From: Gemmatimonas sp.
GTDB lineage: Bacteria; Gemmatimonadota; Gemmatimonadetes; Gemmatimonadales; Gemmatimonadaceae
NCBI GenBank assembly: GCA_011390935.1
Contig: JAABRL010000004.1
Coordinates: 124,001 to 188,000, forward strand
Length of the DNA stretch: 64,000 nucleotides
Direction: 5' to 3'
Positions within the stretch are counted from its first letter, which is position 1, and every line of letters starts with the position of its first letter. The notes under the pieces are model-generated. The model did no database searches. It was not told where the DNA came from and was given only the letters and a program-made list of their open reading frames with translations. A program made the translations under genes and the position numbers. Below, piece after piece: positions 43,428 through 51,601 of this stretch.

Positions 43428-44758
43428 GTCCGGTCAAGAAGTCGGCCGGGCAAGATGTGAACATCGAGCACCTGCCCCTGCAGACCTCGCGGTTGCTGCT
43501 CGAAGAGCGGAGCTATCGCGTGATCTCCCGATGGTCGCTGGGGCTGTTCGTGGCATTCCTGCTCTCGGCGTTCATCCCGTGGCAGCAGAACATTCGCGGC
43601 TTCGGTCTGGTGAGTGCGCTCTCGCCCATGGACCGATCTCAGGACCTGCCGTCGCGCATCGACGGTCGGGTGGAGCGGTGGTTTGTGGCCGAGGGGCAGT
43701 TCGTGGCCAAGGGCAGCCCGATCGTGCAGATTTCGGAAATCAAGGACGAGTACCTCGATCCGGAAGTGCTGCAGCGCACGCGCGAGCAGCTCGACGCCAC
43801 CGTGCAGGCGAATGTCGACAAGCGCAACAAGGCAGCGGCGCTGGCCTCGCAGATCGAGGCGCTCGAGGCGGGGCTCGAGGTCAAGCTGGCGCAGGCGCAG
43901 AACAAGCTCGAGCAGGTGCGCGCTGAACTGGAGCAGAGTGTCGTGGAGGACTCGGTGGCGCGCGACCAGTACGAGCGGCGGCGTGCGCTGTTCGAGTCGC
44001 CGCTGGGCCTCGCGTCGCTGAACGACCTGCAGGCGGCGCGGGTGCGCGCGCAGTCGGCCGGTGCCAAGCTGGTGGAGAAGCAGAACTCCTTCCGCAACGC
44101 GGAGCTCGAGTTCGACATGCTGCGCGCCGATGCGCGCGAGAAGATCGAGAAGGCGCGTTCCGACCGCAGCTCGACGCTGGCCGAGGTGGCCGAGGGCGAG
44201 GGCAAGGTCGCCTCGTTTCGCAACAAGGTGTCGTCGCTGCAGCAGCGCCAGTCGTTCTACACGATTGATGCGCCGCAGGACGTGTATGTGGTGCGCGCGC
44301 AGAAGCAGGGTGTGGGCGAGATGGTCAAGGCCGGCGAGCCCCTCGTCACCGTGCAGGCGTCGTCGCCGCGGCAGGCGGTGGAGCTGTTCGTCAATCCCAT
44401 GGATGTGCCGCTGCTGCGGCGCGGTCGTCAGGTGCGTCTGCAGTTCGACGGCTGGCCAGCGCTGCAGTTCTCGGGGTGGCCGTCGGTGTCGGTGGGCACG
44501 TTTGGGGGTGAGGTGGCGGTGATCGACCAGGTGGCCAGCCCGAACGGCAAGTTCCGTGTGATCGTGGTGCCGGATCCGGACGACGAGCCATGGCCGGCGC
44601 AGCTGCGCCTGGGCTCGGGCGTCAACGGATGGGCCATGCTCGACGACGTGCCGCTCTGGTTCGAGCTGTGGCGGCAGTTGAACGGCTTCCCGCCTACGAT
44701 TGACGCGAAGGACGCCGAAGGCTACGTGGCGGGGGCGGCGGTCAAGGGGGGCAAGTGA
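43424..44758 (+). CDS. HlyD-family membrane fusion (adaptor) protein
   Basis: A 444-aa periplasmic adaptor anchored by one transmembrane helix (about 38-57, WSLGLFVAFLLSAFI). The lipoyl/biotinyl-like half-motif IDGRVERWFVAEGQFVAKGSP is followed by a long coiled-coil hairpin (about 115-285) with heptads of Ala/Leu/Glu/Gln. A second lipoyl half (FYTIDAPQDVYVVRAQKQGVGEMVKAGEPLVTV) and a beta-barrel domain complete the fold. Its ATG lies within the ABC transporter stop, so they are translationally coupled, and the TolC-like gene overlaps its end in the same way. It should bridge the inner-membrane pump and the outer-membrane channel. Confidence 0.92.
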   Translation: MSPVKKSAGQDVNIEHLPLQTSRLLLEERSYRVISRWSLGLFVAFLLSAFIPWQQNIRGFGLVSALSPMDRSQDLPSRIDGRVERWFVAEGQFVAKGSPIVQISEIKDEYLDPEVLQRTREQLDATVQANVDKRNKAAALASQIEALEAGLEVKLAQAQNKLEQVRAELEQSVVEDSVARDQYERRRALFESPLGLASLNDLQAARVRAQSAGAKLVEKQNSFRNAELEFDMLRADAREKIEKARSDRSSTLAEVAEGEGKVASFRNKVSSLQQRQSFYTIDAPQDVYVVRAQKQGVGEMVKAGEPLVTVQASSPRQAVELFVNPMDVPLLRRGRQVRLQFDGWPALQFSGWPSVSVGTFGGEVAVIDQVASPNGKFRVIVVPDPDDEPWPAQLRLGSGVNGWAMLDDVPLWFELWRQLNGFPPTIDAKDAEGYVAGAAVKGGK

Positions 44759-46242
44759 GGGCTCCGATGCGGCTCGCCGCAGGGCTGCTCACGATTGTCG
44801 CGTGGGGTGCAGGGGCGGGGGCGGCGGGAGCGCAGGAGGTGCCGATCCCGGCGGCGCGTGGCGTCCCGGCGTCCGTCGACTCGACCCTCGCCCTCTCGTT
44901 CGCCGAGTTCTCGGTTCGTGTGCTCGCCAACCACCCGGTGGCCGTGCAGGCGCGGCAGGTGGAGGCGGCCGCGCGTGCGGAGCTCACGATGGCGCGTGGC
45001 GCCTTCGATCCCAAGCTCGAGTTCATCCGAGACCGCAAGGTGTTCGGCGGGACCGAGTACTTCGACTATGTCGATGCCGCGCTCAAGATCCCGACGTTCA
45101 TCGGCAGCGATCTCAAGGTGGGGTTCGAACGCACTGGAGGGCGATTCTTCCAGCAGGACCGGCTCACCCCCGCCAGCGGCCTGCTGTCGCTCAGCCTGTC
45201 CGTACCGCTTGGCCAGCGGCTGCTCACGGACGAACGGCGTACGGCCCTCACGCAGGCGCAGGCGATGCGCGATGCTGGTGAAGCCGAGCGTGTGGCCATG
45301 CTCAACAAGCTCGTGGCCAGCGCCGCCAAGGACTACGCGGGCTGGTACGAAGGCTGGCAGCGACTCCTGATCGCCCGTGAAGGCGTCGATCTGGCACGCT
45401 TCCGGCTGGCTGCGGTGCGTGAACTCGTTGCGGCCGGCAGCAACTCGCCGGTGGATACGCTCGAAGGCTCGTTCGAGGTGCGTCGGCGCGAGGTGACGCT
45501 TGGCGAGGCACAAGCCAACTACTTCGCCGCGCGCCAGACCGCCGAGAGCTACCTGTGGACGCCACAGGGGATGCCGCTGCCACTCGACGCGCGCGAAGTG
45601 CCGGTGCTCGAGGGGGTCGTCTTCGAGGCGCCCGATTCGCTTCTCGTGGCGGCGGCCCAGGCTGAGGTCGAGCGCACGCACCCCGAGGTCCGTAAGGCCG
45701 ACGCCAAGCTGCGCAGCGTGCAGGCGGAGCGCTTTCTGGCGGCGCAGGGCGTGCTGCCCTTCGCCGAAGCCTCGCTGTCGTCGCTGTCGAATCGGAACGA
45801 CCGAGCGGCGCTCACCGATCGGGGCGTATGGGGGGACAACCAGAAGGTGAGTTTCTTCGCCAGTTCGCCGCTGCTGTTCCTGAAGGAGCGAGGCAAGCTC
45901 GGCCTGACCGGCGCGAAGCTCGAGGCCGCGCGTGCCGAGCGCGACTTCACGCGGCGCCTCGTGTCGCTGACGCTCGACGTGGCGGCGTACGATCTCACGC
46001 TGCTCTCCACGCTGCGCCTGCTGCAGGAGCAGAACGTGGAGCAGGCCACCCTGCTGCGGGACGCCGAGCAGCTGCGCTTCCTGAATGGTGAGAGCACGCT
46101 GCTCATCGTGAACCTGCGCGAACGGGTCGTACTCGACGAACTCGTCAAGCGGGCCGGTGTGGAGGCCAAGGGCATCTCGGCGCTCGCGGCGCTGGGCGTC
46201 GCGCTGGGTGACCTTGCGCGGGTGGACACGCTGTTCCGCTGA
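44755..46242 (+). CDS. TolC-family outer-membrane channel
   Basis: A 495-aa outer-membrane efflux protein with a signal peptide (cleavage near GAQ). It contains two long helical/coiled-coil OEP repeats (LSFAEFSVRVLANHPVAVQARQVEAAARAEL near the start; VEQATLLRDAEQLRFLNGESTLLIVNLRERV near the end) that make the periplasmic tunnel. The GTG at 44755 overlaps the stop of the adaptor gene (GTGA); an ATG at 44767 is the alternative. Together the three genes form a complete tripartite exporter. Confidence 0.92.
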   Translation: MRAPMRLAAGLLTIVAWGAGAGAAGAQEVPIPAARGVPASVDSTLALSFAEFSVRVLANHPVAVQARQVEAAARAELTMARGAFDPKLEFIRDRKVFGGTEYFDYVDAALKIPTFIGSDLKVGFERTGGRFFQQDRLTPASGLLSLSLSVPLGQRLLTDERRTALTQAQAMRDAGEAERVAMLNKLVASAAKDYAGWYEGWQRLLIAREGVDLARFRLAAVRELVAAGSNSPVDTLEGSFEVRRREVTLGEAQANYFAARQTAESYLWTPQGMPLPLDAREVPVLEGVVFEAPDSLLVAAAQAEVERTHPEVRKADAKLRSVQAERFLAAQGVLPFAEASLSSLSNRNDRAALTDRGVWGDNQKVSFFASSPLLFLKERGKLGLTGAKLEAARAERDFTRRLVSLTLDVAAYDLTLLSTLRLLQEQNVEQATLLRDAEQLRFLNGESTLLIVNLRERVVLDELVKRAGVEAKGISALAALGVALGDLARVDTLFR

Positions 46243-46314
46243 CGATTAGCATTCCGCCACGCGGTACCCGCACGGCGGCCGCACTCCTCCGACCTCCCGC
46301 TCCCGAGGATATTG

Positions 46315-47052
46315 ATGCGAAGCTCCCGAAGACAACCTGGTGCGATGCGCCACGCCCATGTGGTCGCGGCACTGCTGGTGGGTGCGCTGGTGGTCGGCCC
46401 CGCGGCCGGTGCGCAGGACCAGCCCGTCGGGCCGGTCACGGCCGGCGTGGCGCTGAACATCGCGCAGCCGCGCGGCGTGTTCGCCGAGACGACCAACATT
46501 GGCGTGGGCTTGAGCGGCAATGCGCTCTTTCGGCTCGATCCGAATGCGATCTTCAACATTCGCACCGAACTGTCGTTCATCAACTACGGCAATGTGAACC
46601 AGCGACTGCCGCTCAGCCCCACGCTCGGCAACCTGATTCAGGTGGACCTGCGCACCTCGAACAACATCGCGTCGTTTGTCGTCGGACCGCAGCTGCTGGG
46701 CCCGACCGGGGCGTTCATGCCTTACGCGTCCGCGCTCGCCGGCTTCTCCGCATTCTGGACGACAAGTACGGTGGAAGGCTCGAACAACCAGACCGAGTTC
46801 GCCAGCACCACCAACTCGAGCGACTTCGCATGGGCGTATGGCGGTGCGGCAGGCGCGTATGTGCGAGTGACGAACGGCGTGCGCCCGGTGCGCATGGACA
46901 TCGGCATGCGTTACCTGCGCCACGATGATGTCACGTATCTCACCGCCGACGAAGTGCGCGCGTCTACGCGAGAAGGGCGCGATGCGCGGCCGATCAAGTC
47001 CCGCGTGGACTTTTTCACGTACGTGCTCGGCGTGCAGATGATCGTGTTCTGA
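46315..47052 (+). CDS. Outer-membrane beta-barrel protein
   Basis: A 245-aa exported protein: ATG at 46315 after a GAGGA site, signal peptide with cleavage near AAGAQDQP, then alternating strands and a C-terminal Phe (LGVQMIVF) typical of BAM-inserted barrels. It resembles an OmpW/outer-membrane porin-like family, but I cannot assign it more exactly. It lies 72 nt downstream of the TolC-like gene and ends in a terminator hairpin, so it may be the last gene of the exporter transcription unit or a separate one. Confidence 0.75.
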   Translation: MRSSRRQPGAMRHAHVVAALLVGALVVGPAAGAQDQPVGPVTAGVALNIAQPRGVFAETTNIGVGLSGNALFRLDPNAIFNIRTELSFINYGNVNQRLPLSPTLGNLIQVDLRTSNNIASFVVGPQLLGPTGAFMPYASALAGFSAFWTTSTVEGSNNQTEFASTTNSSDFAWAYGGAAGAYVRVTNGVRPVRMDIGMRYLRHDDVTYLTADEVRASTREGRDARPIKSRVDFFTYVLGVQMIVF

Positions 47053-47058
47053 TCGCGA

Positions 47059-47511
47059 TCACCCGTCGTGATCGGAGCGGCCGCGATCCCGTTTACGGAT
47101 CGCGCGCCGCTTTTTGTCTTCCAGACGACGCTGTACAGACGCGCGCGTGGGCGCAGTGGCCTTTCGTGGCAGTGGATCGGGGAGGGCCGCACGCACGATC
47201 GAAGCGAGTCGCTCCAGCGCCGCATCGCGGTTGCGGCGTTGACTGCGATGCTCCGCGGAGACCAGCCGCATCGCCCCACCCGGATCAAGCCGCGTGCCGA
47301 GCCGCGCAAGTACACGTTCCCGATGATCGGGGGTGAGCGCCGCCCGCAACGAGGGGGACGCCGACGGAACCCATCGCAACTCGATGCGCGTCGCGCTGCG
47401 ATTCACATGCTGCCCGCCCGGCCCACCGCCGGTGGTGGCGCGCAGTTCGAACTCCTCGAGCGGAATCGTGAGGCGCGGCGAGAGCAGCAGCCCGTCGTCC
47501 GTCACCGTCAC
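47059..47511 (-). CDS. arfB: ArfB-like peptide-chain release factor / ribosome-rescue protein
   Basis: A 150-aa protein with the universal class I release factor GGQ motif (TTGGGPGGQHVNRSATRIELRW) near residue 30. It lacks the codon-recognition domain and ends in a basic tail (RRLEDKKRRAIRKRDRGRS), as in ArfB/YaeJ, which hydrolyses peptidyl-tRNA on stalled ribosomes. The length matches ArfB. Its ATG overlaps the stop of the upstream methyltransferase gene (ATGA). Possibly the third gene of a coupled operon with that gene and the CorC-like one. Confidence 0.9.
   Translation of the reverse strand: MTVTDDGLLLSPRLTIPLEEFELRATTGGGPGGQHVNRSATRIELRWVPSASPSLRAALTPDHRERVLARLGTRLDPGGAMRLVSAEHRSQRRNRDAALERLASIVRAALPDPLPRKATAPTRASVQRRLEDKKRRAIRKRDRGRSDHDG
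47077..47115 (+). terminator. Intrinsic terminator overlapping the 3' coding end of the ArfB-like gene
   Basis: GCGGCCGCGATCC and GGATCGCGCGCCGC pair (8 bp, then 5 bp after a single-base bulge) around a 7-nt loop and are followed by TTTTT at 47111-47115. It can end transcription from the barrel-protein gene. Its bases also encode the C-terminal basic tail of the convergent minus-strand ArfB-like gene. Confidence 0.75.
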
Positions 47512-48323
47512 CGGCGACCTCCCGGGGCAGTGCAGGGGCGCTCGCTGAGCGTGCGCGTGATGGCCTCGGGGGACGGGCGGGTTTCGAGCGAGGGCGCGAC
47601 GTACACCGCCACGTACTCGCCCGGGACGGCCCGGTCAACGCGAGACTCCTTGTATCCCACCGCCTGCAGTTCACAGCGCAGCAGACTCAGCGGCGTTCCG
47701 TGGCCCCACGTCGGGCGGTCGAGGTCGAGGATCACGAGTCGTCCGCCCGGTTTCATGGCCGTGGCCAGATTCCACAGCAGACCGAACGGCTGCGAAATTT
47801 CGTGGTACATGTGGATCATGAGCGCGGCATCGAGGGTGCCGGCAGGAAGTCGCGGATCGTGCGGCTCACCTTGCACCACCTCCACGTTGGTCCACCCCGA
47901 CTGCCGAGCGCGCGCGGCCAGCAGTTCGAGGTACCTCGGCGTGATATCCTCGCCGTACACTCGACCGGTGCTCCCCACGCGAGGCACGAGCCGCGCGACA
48001 TAGTAGCCGTCACCAGCCCCGATATCGGCCACGTGCATCCCTTCTCGTGCGCCGAGGATGCGCAGTACGCGCTCCGCCTCCCCGGCGTTATCGCGATCAT
48101 CTTCGTTGCTCCACCGGGGCGCCACGATGTCCGCAACGGGGCGCTGCGGGGCGGGGAACGTCGCCGCGGGAGCACCCGGTTCGGCGAGCACCACGCCGGT
48201 GTCGCTCTCGAGCACCAGCACGGTGTTCCGACGCGGATCGCCGAGATCGGCGGACGGACGACATGCGCCGGCCGCGACTGTGCCGGCGAGTGCCAGGGCG
48301 AGGAGCACGCGGCTAGTGATCAT
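47508..48323 (-). CDS. Class I SAM-dependent methyltransferase with a lipoprotein signal
   Basis: A 271-aa protein. The C-terminal two thirds are a Rossmann methyltransferase: motif I VADIGAGDGYYV at 98-109, GEDITPRYLELL, and DAALMIHMYHEISQPFGLLWNL, resembling COG4798-type predicted methyltransferases. The N-terminus is a signal peptide with a lipobox-like AAGAC (Cys21), which would place it outside the cytoplasm although SAM is cytoplasmic. The Ala at -3 is atypical of a lipobox, so secretion or lipidation is uncertain. Its ATG overlaps the upstream CorC-like stop and its stop overlaps the ArfB-like ATG. Confidence 0.8.
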   Translation of the reverse strand: MITSRVLLALALAGTVAAGACRPSADLGDPRRNTVLVLESDTGVVLAEPGAPAATFPAPQRPVADIVAPRWSNEDDRDNAGEAERVLRILGAREGMHVADIGAGDGYYVARLVPRVGSTGRVYGEDITPRYLELLAARARQSGWTNVEVVQGEPHDPRLPAGTLDAALMIHMYHEISQPFGLLWNLATAMKPGGRLVILDLDRPTWGHGTPLSLLRCELQAVGYKESRVDRAVPGEYVAVYVAPSLETRPSPEAITRTLSERPCTAPGGRR

Positions 48324-49663
48324 GCGGCCTCCGGTCGCGTGAGGACGCGAAGGGCCGCCACGCGACGCCCGTCCATGGCCACGATTTCGAGCTCGCCGCC
48401 AGGATAGGGGACACGATCCCCAAGGGTCGGCAGACGACCGAGCGCGGAGAACGCGTACCCGCCGAGTGTGGTCCAATCGCCGTCAGGGATGGCGAGCTTG
48501 TAGTCGGAGCGCACGTCCACGAGCGAGAGCGCACCCGCCAGCTCGAGCACTCCGTCGGTGACCATCGCTTCGCGGTCCACCTGATCGTACTCATCGGCGA
48601 TATCACCAACCACTTCCTCCACAAGGTCTTCCAGCGTGACGATACCGGCGGTACCGCCGTACTCGTCGAGCACGACGGCCAGATGGGCTCGCGTGCGACG
48701 CAGGTCTTCCAGTACACGTTCGGCGGCCCGAGTAGCCGGCACGAACAGCGGATCGCGCAGATGCTCGCGCAATTCGAACGGCGTGTCGTCGTCAGAGAGC
48801 CAGAAGTCCTTCGCGAGCAACACGCCCACGATATCATCGAGCGTCTCTCGATATACCGGATAGCGCGAGTAGCGTTCCGTCTTCAGGATCTGCCGCAGCG
48901 TGGCTTCGTCGGCGTCCTCGGGAATGGCGGCCACATCGGTGCGCGGACGCATCACGTCCCACGCCTTCTTGTTGTGGAAGTCGAAGACGCCGGCGAGCAT
49001 GGCGGAGTCGCTCTCGTCGAGTGTGCCATGGGCCCGCGCCTGCATGACCAGCAGGCGCAGCTCCTCGGGCGAATGCACGTGCGAGCCTTCGGACGCCGGC
49101 TCCACGCCGAGCAGCCGCAGTAGCCGATTTGCCGTGCCCTGCAACAGGGCGATGAACGGCGACATCACATTCGAAAAGATGATCAGCGGCCGTGTGACCC
49201 ACAGGCTCACCCGCTCGGGACGGATGAGGGCCACCGATTTCGGCATCAGCTCGCCGAAGACGATGTGCAGGAAGGTCACCACGGTGAATGCGACGAGAAT
49301 CGCGGCGCCGCTGTGCACCACACCCGATGGGAGCGGAACACCAATGGCGTTCAACGCGGCATCCACCAGCACGGCGATCGCCGGCTCGCCGATCCACCCG
49401 AGGGCGAGGGAGGCCAGCGTGATCCCGAGCTGCGTGCCCGAGATGTAGCGGTCGAGTTCACCGAGGGCGCGCTGCACGACCACGGCGCTGCGGTTCCCCT
49501 CGGCGACCAGCTGATCGATGCGGCTACGTCGGACGGCGACGAGTGCGAACTCGGCGGCCACGAAGAACGCATTCGCAGCGACGAGCAGGAGGACAGCGGT
49601 GAGCCGGAACGTGATGGTGCCGGCCGAGAGCGTGATATCGGGACTGAGAGGGTCGACGGACAT
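48320..49663 (-). CDS. CNNM/CorC-family membrane protein with CBS domains
   Basis: A 447-aa protein: about four transmembrane helices in an N-terminal DUF21 domain (ANAFFVAAEFALVAVRRSRI; GIGEPA-like GWIGEPAIAVLV), then a CBS pair (VMRPRTDVAAIPEDADEATLRQIL; DDIVGVLLAKDFWL; VVLDEYGGTAGIVTLEDLVEEVVGDI) and a C-terminal CorC/HlyC domain. Such proteins (also annotated hemolysin C-like) are linked to magnesium/cobalt efflux or sodium-dependent metal transport; hemolysis is not expected. It is the first gene of the coupled minus-strand trio. The ATG at 49663 was chosen because it is the first one after the antisense-overlapping frame and gives the normal N-terminus. Confidence 0.9.
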   Translation of the reverse strand: MSVDPLSPDITLSAGTITFRLTAVLLLVAANAFFVAAEFALVAVRRSRIDQLVAEGNRSAVVVQRALGELDRYISGTQLGITLASLALGWIGEPAIAVLVDAALNAIGVPLPSGVVHSGAAILVAFTVVTFLHIVFGELMPKSVALIRPERVSLWVTRPLIIFSNVMSPFIALLQGTANRLLRLLGVEPASEGSHVHSPEELRLLVMQARAHGTLDESDSAMLAGVFDFHNKKAWDVMRPRTDVAAIPEDADEATLRQILKTERYSRYPVYRETLDDIVGVLLAKDFWLSDDDTPFELREHLRDPLFVPATRAAERVLEDLRRTRAHLAVVLDEYGGTAGIVTLEDLVEEVVGDIADEYDQVDREAMVTDGVLELAGALSLVDVRSDYKLAIPDGDWTTLGGYAFSALGRLPTLGDRVPYPGGELEIVAMDGRRVAALRVLTRPEAA

Positions 49664-49810
49664 GGAAGATGGAAACGGGCGCGCCGATCGGTCGTCATCC
49701 TGTTGCATTCTGCAAGACTCTCGGGCGATCCGAGGGTCGTGCAGGATGCAAGAGGGGTGGGCGGCCGTCGGTCGTGACACCCGAGGTTTCCGAACGCTCA
49801 GGGCACACGG

Positions 49811-51559
49811 ATGCGCTATACCCCAAGCTACCCCGAACTGGCGGTGCGACGCATGCTCGACCCAACCCGCGTATTGCGGTGGGTCTGGCTGGGACGCGTA
49901 GCGATCGGTTTCGCGATTCTGGTGGCGGCGGTCTTCGTGTGGGAGCGGGCGCGGCCCATCGATACGCTGGTGGCCACGCTGGCATTTGCCGGCGCGTTGC
50001 TGGCGACCGTGGCGTCCGCAATGTACGCCGAAATATACCGCCGCCCGATCGGCTTGGGATTCTACCGCGTGCAGTGTGGGGTGGACCTGCTGCTGGTCAC
50101 CGCGGTCGTGCACGTCACCGGCGGCTGGAGCTCGCAGTTCGCGGCGCTCTACATCCTGGTGATCGCGGTCGCGGCGCTGCTGCTGCCGTTCCGAGACGGG
50201 ATTCTGGTCGCCATGGCCGCCAGTGCGCTCTATATGATGGACGTGCTCTGGTTCCGCATGGCGACGCCTCAGCTCGCCATCTGGGTGCAGCTGAGCGTCT
50301 TCGTGGTGGTGTCGCTGGGCAGCGGAGTCATCGCCGCGCGTCTGCGCGAGGCGGGCGCCGGACGCGATGCCCTAGCGGCCCAGCTGGTCAAGGTGCAACT
50401 CGAAGCCGCGGACATTCTGCGCAGCATTCAGAGTGGTATCGTCACCGTTGACGTCTCGGGGCACCTCCTGTACGCCAACCCGGCCGCTGGCGACCTGCTG
50501 GGGTTGCCGCTGCGCGATCTCGTCGGGCGGCCGGTAATGGGTACCCTCGCCGCGGTTGCTCCGGAGTTGGCCGAGGTGCTGCAGCGAACGGCGAGTGAGG
50601 GACTGCGCCGCTCGCGGGCCGAGGGGGTGATTCGGCGCGACGGTCGGTCGGTGCTCGTGGGCCTCACCACCACCTACGCTGATCGCGATGGCGCGGGCCG
50701 GACCGCCACCGCAATCTTCCAGGACATCTCCGACAGCAAACGGTTGCAGGCGCTGCACGTGCGCGCCGAACGACTGCAAGCGGTGGCCGAGCTGAGTGCG
50801 TCGCTCGCGCACGAGATCAAGAACCCGTTGGCCTCCATTCGCAGTGCCACGGAACAGTTGGCGCGCCGCCACGCTCGGCGCGGCGAGTCGGATGAAGACG
50901 AGACCGCGCTCTTCGCGCTGACAGTGCGCGAAGCGGATCGCCTGAGTCGCCTGCTGTCGGAGTTTCTGGACTTCGCCCGAACTCGTGCCGCGCAGCTCAC
51001 GCGCGTGGAGCTCACGGCGGTTGCCCGGTCGGCGGTCGCGCTCGCCGAGCAGCATCCCGATCGTGGCGCCGGCGTCCGGCTCGTCCTCGATCTGCCCGAG
51101 CACGACGCCGGGTGCGTGGTGGCTGGCGACGACGATCTGTTGCATCGCGCCGTCTTCAACCTGGTGCTCAACGCGGTGCAGGCCGTCGGTCCCACCGGCT
51201 GCGTGCGGGTCCGCGTGGCGGGAACGACTGACAGTGCGCTTTCCGGCGAGGCGGTGGCGGTGGAGGTCTACGATGATGGCCCCGGCATCGCCCCCACCGT
51301 TCGGGATCGCCTCTTCGAACCATTCGTGACCAGCAAGCCCGGCGGTAGTGGGCTCGGGCTGGCCGTCGTGCAGCGCGCCGCCGAAGCCCACCGCGGCGTG
51401 GTGCTGGTTGACGCGCTGTTGCATGGCACACGCTTCACGCTGCTCGTGCCGCGGGTGCAGCCCAGTGATCCGCATGCGGTTGATGAGGCGCACGCCGCTG
51501 ATGCCCCCGCGGTCTCAGGCGCTCCCGCCTCTCCCGTTGTTCGTGCCGTCGCGGCCTGA
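49811..51559 (+). CDS. pilS: PilS-like membrane sensor histidine kinase
   Basis: A 582-aa sensor with about six transmembrane helices in the first 180 residues (WLGRVAIGFAILVAAVFVW; LLLVTAVVHVTGG; LYILVIAVAALLLPF), a PAS domain (about 198-310), HisKA with His334 in LAHEIKNPL, and HATPase (DDGPGIAPT, GSGLGLAVVQRA). This membrane-PAS-kinase arrangement and the NtrC-type response regulator 42 nt downstream are those of PilS/PilR, which control pilin transcription through sigma-54. In Pseudomonas PilS senses pilin in the membrane and represses pilA when pilin is abundant; the same here is inference. Confidence 0.88.
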   Translation: MRYTPSYPELAVRRMLDPTRVLRWVWLGRVAIGFAILVAAVFVWERARPIDTLVATLAFAGALLATVASAMYAEIYRRPIGLGFYRVQCGVDLLLVTAVVHVTGGWSSQFAALYILVIAVAALLLPFRDGILVAMAASALYMMDVLWFRMATPQLAIWVQLSVFVVVSLGSGVIAARLREAGAGRDALAAQLVKVQLEAADILRSIQSGIVTVDVSGHLLYANPAAGDLLGLPLRDLVGRPVMGTLAAVAPELAEVLQRTASEGLRRSRAEGVIRRDGRSVLVGLTTTYADRDGAGRTATAIFQDISDSKRLQALHVRAERLQAVAELSASLAHEIKNPLASIRSATEQLARRHARRGESDEDETALFALTVREADRLSRLLSEFLDFARTRAAQLTRVELTAVARSAVALAEQHPDRGAGVRLVLDLPEHDAGCVVAGDDDLLHRAVFNLVLNAVQAVGPTGCVRVRVAGTTDSALSGEAVAVEVYDDGPGIAPTVRDRLFEPFVTSKPGGSGLGLAVVQRAAEAHRGVVLVDALLHGTRFTLLVPRVQPSDPHAVDEAHAADAPAVSGAPASPVVRAVAA

Positions 51560-51601
51560 TCGTCGGCGCGCAACCCATCTTCACTCCTTCGATATCGCTC
51601 C

